Shown here one piece after another: positions 1 through 5,670 of a stretch of 5,670 nt of DNA. Made by a program: the position numbers and the translations under genes. Origin of the DNA: Clostridia bacterium (GTDB lineage Bacteria > Bacillota_A > Clostridia > UBA1212 > UBA1255); assembly GCA_017522515.1 (NCBI GenBank), contig JAFWZH010000169.1:1-5670 (forward strand), read 5' to 3'. How positions within the stretch are numbered: position 1 is the stretch's first letter; each line of letters opens with the position of its first letter. The notes under the pieces were generated by a model. It was not told the DNA's origin. It was given only the letters and a program-made list of their open reading frames with translations, and made no database searches.

Positions 1-1880
1 ACACTATTAGGGATAGTAATACTCGTGAGACTGCTGCAGTCGCCGAAAGCACGCTCACCAATATTTGTAACGCCATTTGGGATGATTACACTTTTAAGAC
101 TGCTACAATTAAGGAACACCTGTTCACCAATACTCGTAACGCTATCGGGGATAGTTACGTTTGTTAGACTACAACAACCAGCGAATGCACTATCACCAAT
201 ACTTGTAACGCTATTTGGGATGATTACACTTGTAAGACCGCTACAACCACAGAACGCCCAATTGCCAATACTTGTAACATTATATCCTGCGATTGTTGAG
301 GGGATTATTACCTTGCTACCGTCGCCGATATAATTTGTGATAGTAACGGATTTTCTGTCCTCATTTATGCTATATTCAAAATCGGTTTCCGGAGAAGCAA
401 CCTCCTCATCAAGATAAATCTTTACGTAGGTATCAGCACTGAAGTATTCATCAGCAGTGCTATTTTTATAACAATATATTGTTTTTAAGTTGTTGCAATA
501 TTTAAACGCATCATCACCAATACTTGCAACACTATCGGGGATGGATACCTCTACAAGGTTGCTACATTGATAGAACGCATCATAACCAATACTCGTGACG
601 CTATCCGGGATGGTAACACTTGTCAGCTTGCTACAGCCCGAGAACACTGAATTTGAAATAATAGTCACGCTATCCGGAATATTTATATTTGATAAATTCC
701 AACATAGAGAAAACGCATAATCACCAATACTTGTGACACTGTTTGGAATAGTAACACTTATTAAATTATAGCAATATGAAAACGCAGAACTGCCAATACT
801 CTTTACACTGTCGGAGATCTCAACAGTTTTGAGGTTTCCGCATCCATAAAATGCACCATAATCAATACTTGTGACACCATTGGGTAAAGTATACATGGGC
901 GTACCGCCACCGGGATAGGCAAGCAGAACTGTTTTATCTTTGTTAAAAAGAACGCCATCCACATCACAATATTCTGTGTTTTCGCTGTCAACATTTATTG
1001 ACACAAGACTTTCGCAACCATCAAACACCAGTCCACCAATACTCTTGACATTGCGTGGGATTGTTATACTTGTAAGACTGCTACACCCTTGAAATGCACT
1101 ATCACCAATGTTTGTTACATTGTCACCGATAATCACACTGGTCAGATTGCTACAGTAATAAAATGAACAACCGTCAAGGTGGGTAACGCTACTTGGTATT
1201 GTTACACTTGTGATGCTGTCGCAATTTTCGAATGTCCAAGAACCTATGGTTGTTACACTGTATCCGTCTATTTCTTTTGGAATGACAACATTTCCACCGT
1301 CTCCGATATAGTCAGTAATCATTACAGACATCCCATCATCGATTACGCTATATTCAAAGTCTGTTTCAGGGGAAACGTTCTCGTCTTCAGTATTTTCTGT
1401 GACAGTAATAATACCATTTGAAACCGCAAGGGATAATTCAGACAGCGTATAATCATAACATTCTATAATAGAAACCGAAATAGGATACGAACTGAACTCT
1501 GCAAATTCATTCACCTCAAAAGTAACTGTTGCATTTCCAATCCTTGAAGGTCCGTAAAGAAATACGGTAAAAATCCCTGCAGATGGATCAAAATTGGAGC
1601 TTTCTATATTTGAAGTACCACTATCATTACCGCCTATCGCATTGTATGTAAAAGAAATTGGCGTTAGTGAAGAACTGTCATAATTGACCTCATAGTGCAA
1701 CCCGGCAATATACTCCGAACCTTCGAGATCAAATGTAACATCAACTGTAGCCCCTCGTGTAACAGTATGCGATGAAACATAAAAATTATATTCTGTTGCT
1801 GAAACTGACACAAACAGAACCGTAGCAAACAATACAACTGCTACTAACATAATTACCGGACACAAAAACTTTCTTTTCAT
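1..1880 (-). CDS. Secreted cohesin-like / BspA-type leucine-rich repeat protein, 3' end outside the window
   Basis: The minus-strand frame starting at ATG 1880-1878 is open for 626 codons and runs through base 1 without a stop, so the C-terminus is missing. AGGAG (1892-1888) lies 7 bases before the ATG and fixes the start. Residues 1-28 form a signal peptide (MKRK, a hydrophobic core, then SVSA before T29). Residues about 31-162 look like a cohesin-type beta sandwich: GATVDVTFDL, IAGLHYEVNYDSSSL, GIFTVFLYG, ATVTFEV and a final NGIITV match the usual strand pattern of that family. From about residue 174 a linker (DFEYSV..DGMSVMITDYIG) leads into about 14 LRR_5 (BspA-like) units of the form SVTIPDSVTSIGxxAFxxC. 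These are interrupted by a YCDVDGVLF module (304-312) and a second linker (467-530). Such proteins are exported and often bind host, substrate or partner surfaces; the ligand here is unknown. The cohesin call is from pattern only and could be a related carbohydrate-binding fold. Confidence 0.93.
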   Translation of the reverse strand, partial: MKRKFLCPVIMLVAVVLFATVLFVSVSATEYNFYVSSHTVTRGATVDVTFDLEGSEYIAGLHYEVNYDSSSLTPISFTYNAIGGNDSGTSNIESSNFDPSAGIFTVFLYGPSRIGNATVTFEVNEFAEFSSYPISVSIIECYDYTLSELSLAVSNGIITVTENTEDENVSPETDFEYSVIDDGMSVMITDYIGDGGNVVIPKEIDGYSVTTIGSWTFENCDSITSVTIPSSVTHLDGCSFYYCSNLTSVIIGDNVTNIGDSAFQGCSSLTSITIPRNVKSIGGLVFDGCESLVSINVDSENTEYCDVDGVLFNKDKTVLLAYPGGGTPMYTLPNGVTSIDYGAFYGCGNLKTVEISDSVKSIGSSAFSYCYNLISVTIPNSVTSIGDYAFSLCWNLSNINIPDSVTIISNSVFSGCSKLTSVTIPDSVTSIGYDAFYQCSNLVEVSIPDSVASIGDDAFKYCNNLKTIYCYKNSTADEYFSADTYVKIYLDEEVASPETDFEYSINEDRKSVTITNYIGDGSKVIIPSTIAGYNVTSIGNWAFCGCSGLTSVIIPNSVTSIGDSAFAGCCSLTNVTIPDSVTSIGEQVFLNCSSLKSVIIPNGVTNIGERAFGDCSSLTSITIPNS

Positions 1881-1887
1881 ACTCTTT

Positions 1888-1892
1888 CTCCT
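1888..1892 (-). promoter_or_regulatory. Ribosome binding site of the cohesin-LRR gene
   Basis: AGGAG lies 7 bases upstream of the ATG at 1880-1878, which is standard spacing for Bacillota. It directly abuts the U-tract of the leader terminator and lies outside that stem, so control is more likely at transcription than by hiding this site. Confidence 0.87.
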
Positions 1893-1936
1893 AAATAATA
1901 AAAAGTGCGCTACAAACGCAATCGTTTGCAACGCAC
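1893..1936 (-). terminator. Intrinsic terminator / attenuator immediately before the ribosome binding site
   Basis: In minus-strand RNA, 1936-1923 pairs with 1918-1905 as an unbroken 14-bp stem containing two G-U pairs (1931-1910, 1929-1912) and an AUUG loop. It is followed by UUUUUAUUAUUU (1904-1893). The next five bases are the AGGAG of the cohesin-LRR gene. A terminator in this place would stop most transcripts before the gene unless it is overridden. The upstream linker segment 1959-1953 (GCAAUCG) is exactly complementary to 1924-1918 in the stem and loop, so a competing antiterminator is possible. Confidence 0.75.
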
Positions 1937-2067
1937 AAAAAATACATTACTCCGATTGCTACGACACAATTTTCCACAAAACACTTGTAAGTATGCGAAA
2001 AGGGAGTATGTACTTTTTTCAAAAAGTACACACCACAAATGTTTTAGGAAATATTTAATTGTGTCGC
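1893..2067 (-). ncRNA. Structured leader RNA or small RNA, candidate new cis-regulatory element
   Basis: The predicted transcript begins with a long imperfect stem. Bases 2066-2057 pair with 1971-1962 (10 bp, plus G2067-U1961). Next come a 6-base bulge, 2050-2047 with 1975-1972, a small internal loop, 2045-2035 with 1988-1978 (11 pairs), and an apical hairpin 2034-2021 with 2018-2005. A 16-base unpaired stretch (2004-1989) sits on the 3' side. Four pairs in this stem (2067-1961, 2039-1984, 2034-2005, 2031-2008) are G-U in the minus-strand RNA but would be A-C in a plus-strand RNA, which supports function as a minus-strand transcript. After a short linker comes an intrinsic terminator (1936-1893). 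I do not recognise a known riboswitch or T-box core in it. It could be an attenuator of the downstream gene, a 5' mRNA-stabilising structure, or a free-standing RNA of about 170 nt. The fold is by eye, without energy calculation. Confidence 0.55.
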
Positions 2068-2073
2068 AGACAA

Positions 2074-2102
2074 ATTATAACATATTTATACAATTATGTC
2101 AA
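2074..2102 (-). promoter_or_regulatory. Consensus SigA promoter with extended -10, for the cohesin-LRR gene and its leader
   Basis: Read on the minus strand, TTGACA (2102-2097) and TATAAT (2079-2074) both match the consensus at all six bases and are 17 bases apart. TG one base before the -10 (2082-2081) makes it an extended -10. The DNA just upstream (2103-2140) is very AT-rich, as in UP elements. Counting from the -10 box, transcription should start at or near G2067, leaving a leader of about 187 bases before the ATG at 1880. A promoter this close to consensus would be strong unless something downstream holds it back. Confidence 0.82.
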
Positions 2103-2140
2103 TATTCCTTATATATCTTGAATTGCATTTTAAATTATAA

Positions 2141-2180
2141 TAGGGACTGCCGAAGTGCGAAAGCACTGAGGCAGTCCCTT
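2141..2180 (-). terminator. Hairpin terminator after the dockerin-LRR gene
   Basis: Bases 2142-2151 and 2170-2179 form a perfect 10-bp stem. Inside it a 2x2 mismatch is followed by a 5-bp stem (2154-2158 with 2163-2167) and a 4-base loop. On the minus strand it lies 16 bases after the TAA stop and is followed by the U-rich but broken tract AUUAUAAUUU. On the plus strand the stem is followed by UAAAUUUUU, so it may work in both directions. It separates the dockerin gene from the promoter of the next gene, which argues against simple co-transcription. Confidence 0.7.
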
Positions 2181-2196
2181 AAATTTTTGAGTTAAA

Positions 2197-5100
2197 TTAA
2201 CCGAGAGTTACACTCCATCCGGCAAGGTGTTGAGCAAGAAGGACTGCATCCTTTATGTCAACTTTGCCATCTGCATTACAGTCGGAATTTTCGCTATCCA
2301 CTGAAACATTCCATCCAGCGAGGTGTTGAGCCAAAAGAACAGCATCCTTTATATCAACAACATCATCTTCGTTGACATCTCCGTAAATCAACTCTTCTAC
2401 AGAAACTTGCGCTATAACATAAACGCTTAAATGATTTGTAGCAAAAATAAGCTTTCCATCTTTAAATTGAGCATTCATATCTGTTTTACTTCCGTCATCC
2501 TCAATTCTAAACACTTTACACAATTTTCCGCTAAACCCATCAGGAATAGTCAATGATACCATAATTTCATCACTCGGTTGAATTATAACACCATCTTTTT
2601 TTAGTGTGATATCATATGAAACAAACGGAGCAGCATCGCCTTTGTCATTTTTAATTATAACATCAATATCTTTGTTTGAAAGTTCAACAGCCGACAAAAC
2701 CACATCATTTGTTATTCCAGCAGCTTCATTGATAGAAACGCTCACTCCGGTGGAAATGATTTTGTTTAAATAGTTAATTTGGAGAGCAAAGCTACTATTT
2801 GAAAAATACGTATCGGATGAACTATTCTTATGAACATAAATTGCTTCAAGATTGTCACAATATTTTATAACATCTAAACCAAAACTTGTATTTATGCCGC
2901 AAAAAACAACTTTTTTTAGTTTTCTAAGATGGGTAAAGGCATAGTTTGAAATTTCTGTTACGCTTGATGGAATTATCAACTCTTCAATATTACTACACCC
3001 ATAGAAGCATTCAAATCCAATTTCCTCCACACTATCGGGAATATTGATTCTATTCAAATGTCCTACTGAATAAAATGCTCTATCTCTTATCTCAACAATT
3101 CCATATGGCAATGATATTTTATTAAGATTAAGACATTGACTAAAACAGTAATCTTCGATAATTGTAACCCCGTTTGGAACAGCATAATATGTATCGGCTT
3201 TATTTTTCGGATACTGAATTATTGATTTCATGTCTTTTGTGAAAAGAACACCGTCAATATCACAATAATACACATTGTTAGCATCCACATTGATACTTGT
3301 GAGATTCCTTGCATCACGGCATGGAGCACTTCCAATCCAAGTAACGCTTGCAGGAATGTCCAAACTTACTAAAGCATTACAATAAGCAAAAGCATCATAG
3401 CCTATTTTTTTAACGCTGTCGGGAATTATTATTTTAGTCAGCGAATCACTGTATATAAACGAGTAACCGCCAATCTCTGTTACTGTATTCGGAATGGAGT
3501 ATTCGTTATCGTTTTTCCCTGACGGATACTGTAATAGTAATGTCATGTTTTTGTTAAACAATACCCCGTTCACATCGCAGAAATACGCATTGTCATCAGC
3601 AACCTCTATTTTTTCGAGATTTTGGCAATAATCCAATATACCCGATCCGATGGAAGAAACTCGGCTGGGAATATTGATGCTTTTTAAATTGCTGCAACTC
3701 GAAAAAGCCCAGTTGGATATTGTTGTTAATTGAGCAGGCAATGTTAAAGATTCAAGTTGCCGACACTCAAAAAAAGCTTGAACTCCGATTTTTGTTACAC
3801 TATCGGTAATCGAGATTTCGGTCATATTTCTACAAAGCGCGAACGCCCCTTGACCAATTTCAGTTATACCGGTAGGTATCTTAACAGAAACAATATTTTG
3901 ATTATTTTGGAAAGCAAATCTGCCAATAACAGTAACAGGATAGCCTCCAAGCATAGAGGGAATAACAACATTGCTATCGTTGCCGATATATTTTGATACA
4001 GTAACTGATTTTCCATCGGAATTAACTGTATATTGGAAATCGGTATCATGTGAAGCAATTTCGTCATCAAGATAAATCTTTGTGTATGCCGTATCTGAAA
4101 AATAACTGTCCGCTAAGCTGTTTTTATAGCAGTATACTGTTGCAAGCTTCGAGCAATTATCAAATGCACTTGAAGAAATTGAGGTGTTTTTAGCCTCGAA
4201 AGTAACACTTTCCAGTTTTTCACAACCATCAAATGCACTATCACCTATATTGGTCACATTAACGGGGATTGTGATTTCTTTAATAGTAAAACAGTAATAA
4301 AATGCATTGTTCCCAATACTCGTTGTTTCATTTGGTATAGTATATGTTTCAGAACCGCCCCCCGGATATGTGACAAGAACATTCATATCCTTTGTGAAAA
4401 GAACTCCATCAACATCACAATAGCTTTTATTAGTTTCATTCACATTTATTGCTGTCAGGGCGAAGCACCCTGAAAATGTGCAAGCTCCAATACTTTCTAC
4501 ACTGTTTCCAAGGCTAATATTTTTAAGACCTCCAGCAAAATAAAAAGCATATTCGCCAATGTTTTTTACACTGTCAGGGATAATTATACTCTCAAGACTA
4601 CCGCAACCTGAGAAAGCACTATTGCCTATGGTTGTAACACTATTTCCAATGTTGACATTTGTTAATTGACGGCAACACCAGAATGCTTCATTGCCAATAG
4701 TTGTAACGCTATCGGGAATGGTTATGCTTGTCAAAACTTCGCAATTCATAAATGCATAATCACCGATACCTGTCACACTATAGCCGGCAATTTTTGATGG
4801 AATTATCACATCTTCAACGTTTGCGATATAATTTGTTATAGTAACAGATTTGCCATCGTAATTAACTGTATATTGGAAATCTGTCTCGGGGGAAGCAACT
4901 TCTTCATCAAGATATATCTTGGTGTATGTGTCGGAACTGAAATGTTCATCAGCAGTGCTGTTTTGGTAACAGTATATTGTTTCAAGCTTCGAGCAACTAT
5001 TAAATGCATTCGAAGCAATAGTAGCATTTTTAGATTTAAAGGTCACATTTGCAAGACTTCTGCAGTATCTGAACGCATAATCACCAATACTCGTAACGCT

Positions 5101-5670
5101 ATCGGGGATTTCTATGCTCGCAAGACTGATGCAGGAAGAGAACGCATAATCACCAATACTCGTCACGCTATCGGGGATTTCTATGCTCGCAAGACTCCAG
5201 CAGTAAGAGAACGCATCATTACCAATACTTGTAACGTTATCTCCTATGATAACGCTCGTAAGACTGCTGCAGAAATAGAACGCATAATTACCAATACTCG
5301 TCACGCTATCGGGTATTTTAACGCTCTTTATACTATCGCAATTGTAAAACGCATAGCCAATACTTGAAACTGTATCGGGAATTTCGATATCTGTTGCAAG
5401 AACACCGTCTATATAGAGCTTTCCGCCTGCTGAATATAGGGGATGGGAACTTGAATTATTTAAATTTACATTCAACCATGATTCAAGGTCGCTTATATAG
5501 AGATTTTTAAGACTGCTGCATTCATAGAACGCAGAAGAACCAATACTCGTAACGCTATCTCCTATGGTAACGCTTGTAAGACTGCTGCATTTATAGAACG
5601 CATAGTTACCAATACTTGAAACTGTATCGGGAATTTCAATATCTGTTGCAAGAACACCGTCTATATAGAG
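2197..5670 (-). CDS. Giant BspA-type leucine-rich repeat protein with C-terminal dockerin, 5' end outside the window
   Basis: This frame ends at TAA 2199-2197 and is open through base 5670, giving 1157 residues in the window with no start seen. A TTG at 5475-5473 could be taken as a start, but the frame continues upstream as the same protein (WSELD.. preceded by LRR units), so the gene begins outside. About 29 LRR_5 units of the IPDSVTSIGDYAF type fill residues 1 to about 960. Inserted among them are a YISDLESW..PLYSAGGKLYIDG module, two DFQYTV..DGKSVTI linkers (about 263 and 543) and three CDVDGVLF-type modules (about 422, 700 and 806). Residues about 971-1090 form a beta-rich module (VSYDITLKKDG, IPDGFSGKLCKVFRIEDDG, FATNHLSVYVIAQ). 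Residues 1096-1157 are a type I dockerin with two calcium loops, DVNEDDVVDIKD and DCNADGKVDIKD, each with D, N, D, D and D at positions 1, 3, 5, 9 and 12. The dockerin should attach the protein to a cohesin on a scaffold or at the cell surface. The LRR ligand is unknown. Confidence 0.96.
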   Translation of the reverse strand, partial: LYIDGVLATDIEIPDTVSSIGNYAFYKCSSLTSVTIGDSVTSIGSSAFYECSSLKNLYISDLESWLNVNLNNSSSHPLYSAGGKLYIDGVLATDIEIPDTVSSIGYAFYNCDSIKSVKIPDSVTSIGNYAFYFCSSLTSVIIGDNVTSIGNDAFSYCWSLASIEIPDSVTSIGDYAFSSCISLASIEIPDSVTSIGDYAFRYCRSLANVTFKSKNATIASNAFNSCSKLETIYCYQNSTADEHFSSDTYTKIYLDEEVASPETDFQYTVNYDGKSVTITNYIANVEDVIIPSKIAGYSVTGIGDYAFMNCEVLTSITIPDSVTTIGNEAFWCCRQLTNVNIGNSVTTIGNSAFSGCGSLESIIIPDSVKNIGEYAFYFAGGLKNISLGNSVESIGACTFSGCFALTAINVNETNKSYCDVDGVLFTKDMNVLVTYPGGGSETYTIPNETTSIGNNAFYYCFTIKEITIPVNVTNIGDSAFDGCEKLESVTFEAKNTSISSSAFDNCSKLATVYCYKNSLADSYFSDTAYTKIYLDDEIASHDTDFQYTVNSDGKSVTVSKYIGNDSNVVIPSMLGGYPVTVIGRFAFQNNQNIVSVKIPTGITEIGQGAFALCRNMTEISITDSVTKIGVQAFFECRQLESLTLPAQLTTISNWAFSSCSNLKSINIPSRVSSIGSGILDYCQNLEKIEVADDNAYFCDVNGVLFNKNMTLLLQYPSGKNDNEYSIPNTVTEIGGYSFIYSDSLTKIIIPDSVKKIGYDAFAYCNALVSLDIPASVTWIGSAPCRDARNLTSINVDANNVYYCDIDGVLFTKDMKSIIQYPKNKADTYYAVPNGVTIIEDYCFSQCLNLNKISLPYGIVEIRDRAFYSVGHLNRINIPDSVEEIGFECFYGCSNIEELIIPSSVTEISNYAFTHLRKLKKVVFCGINTSFGLDVIKYCDNLEAIYVHKNSSSDTYFSNSSFALQINYLNKIISTGVSVSINEAAGITNDVVLSAVELSNKDIDVIIKNDKGDAAPFVSYDITLKKDGVIIQPSDEIMVSLTIPDGFSGKLCKVFRIEDDGSKTDMNAQFKDGKLIFATNHLSVYVIAQVSVEELIYGDVNEDDVVDIKDAVLLAQHLAGWNVSVDSENSDCNADGKVDIKDAVLLAQHLAGWSVTLG
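4848..4980 (-). repeat. Large linker module shared by both LRR genes
   Basis: The stretch encodes a YCYxNSTADExFS..TYTKIYLDEEVASPETDFQYTV-type linker. A second copy in the same gene lies at about 4010-4142. A third, in the cohesin-LRR gene at about 350-482, aligns with this one without gaps (constant offset 4498 bases) and shares runs such as the 15 bases tcatcagcagtgctg/a. A shortened form (SPETDFEYSV only) follows the cohesin-like domain at about 1320-1372. The module therefore moves or duplicates as a block between LRR arrays and between genes. Confidence 0.85.
5071..5196 (-). repeat. Near-identical tandem pair of 69-base LRR units
   Basis: Bases 5071-5127 and 5140-5196 match over 57 positions with one mismatch (a at 5095, c at 5164). 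The offset is 69 bases, exactly one 23-residue LRR. They encode SLASIEIPDSVTSIGDYAF twice in a row. Most neighbouring units differ more, so this pair is a recent duplication or has been homogenised. Confidence 0.88.
5357..5670 (-). repeat. 252-base offset direct duplication inside the dockerin-LRR gene, running off the window
   Basis: A 62-base block at 5357-5418 recurs at 5609-5670 with one difference (g at 5386, a at 5638). Both copies encode YIDGVLATDIEIPDTVSSIG. The offset of 252 bases is 84 codons, so the frame is kept. Next to the block one copy encodes GNYAF and the other GYAF, a one-codon difference. The right copy is cut by the window edge, so the number of tandem units is unknown. 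Each full unit would hold two or three LRRs plus the YISDLESW module. Confidence 0.9.

Noticed and set aside
25..333. Plus-strand frame of 102 codons with repeated SPILVTLFG-like units
   Set aside because: It is also an antisense reading of LRR repeats in the cohesin-LRR gene, with no ribosome binding site of its own.
2009..2030. 10-bp palindrome TGTAC..GTACA as a repressor operator
   Set aside because: It is the apical hairpin of the larger leader fold and lies well downstream of the promoter, so RNA structure explains it better; an operator role is not excluded.
1951..2069. The long inverted repeat as a small mobile element (MITE)
   Set aside because: No target-site duplication is visible at its ends, the arms hold G-U pairs that favour RNA function, and it begins exactly at the predicted transcription start. 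A genome-wide copy search could still revive this idea.
1905..2195. Plus-strand frame of 96 codons in the intergenic region
   Set aside because: It starts at a GTG with no ribosome binding site, runs antisense through the promoter, leader stems and terminator, and encodes no recognisable domain.
5071..5340. Regularly spaced repeats that could suggest a CRISPR array
   Set aside because: The period is 69 bases with no unique spacers, the frame is kept, and the units translate into LRRs.
4873..5367. Plus-strand frame of 164 codons with repeated ERIITNTRHAIG-like units
   Set aside because: It is the antisense shadow of the tandem LRR units; its repeats come from the 69-base period of the real gene on the other strand.

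Overview
The window looks like a piece of chromosome from a gut or rumen Bacillota, most likely of the Ruminococcus / Oscillospiraceae type. This rests on inference from three things: BspA-type leucine-rich repeats, a type I dockerin whose two halves both read DAVLLAQHLAGW, and moderately AT-rich DNA with a consensus SigA promoter and an AGGAG ribosome binding site. Everything that codes is on the minus strand.

Two very long secreted-protein genes lie head to tail and both run off the window. On the right (2197-5670) is the 3' part of a giant BspA-like LRR protein ending in a beta-rich module and a dockerin. It stays open through the right edge, so its true start is outside. On the left (1-1880) is the 5' part of a second protein with a signal peptide, then a cohesin-like domain, then the same kind of LRR repeats. 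It stays open through the left edge. A dockerin protein beside a cohesin-like protein, both carrying the same repeat modules, suggests a surface or extracellular assembly built on cohesin-dockerin pairing, with the LRR arrays as the binding or structural parts. Whether these two partners bind each other cannot be read from the sequence.

The 316-base gap (1881-2196) holds no convincing protein gene but is dense with signals. In minus-strand order these are a hairpin terminator for the dockerin gene (2180-2141) and a textbook promoter (TTGACA, 17 bases, TATAAT with an extended -10 TG; 2102-2074). Next comes a leader predicted to start near 2067 whose first bases open a long multi-segment stem (2067-1961). 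It ends in a 14-bp hairpin plus U-rich tract (1936-1893) that runs straight into the AGGAG and start codon of the cohesin-LRR gene. Six positions in these stems are G-U pairs only in the minus-strand RNA, and a 7-base segment between the two structures can pair with the terminator. This is a candidate cis-regulatory RNA (attenuator or unknown riboswitch class) or a small RNA of about 170 nt, and it is the most interesting item here.

The coding DNA is itself a mosaic of repeats: 69-base LRR units, a 252-base offset duplication at the right edge, and larger linker modules shared between the two genes. This points to growth by duplication and recombination.
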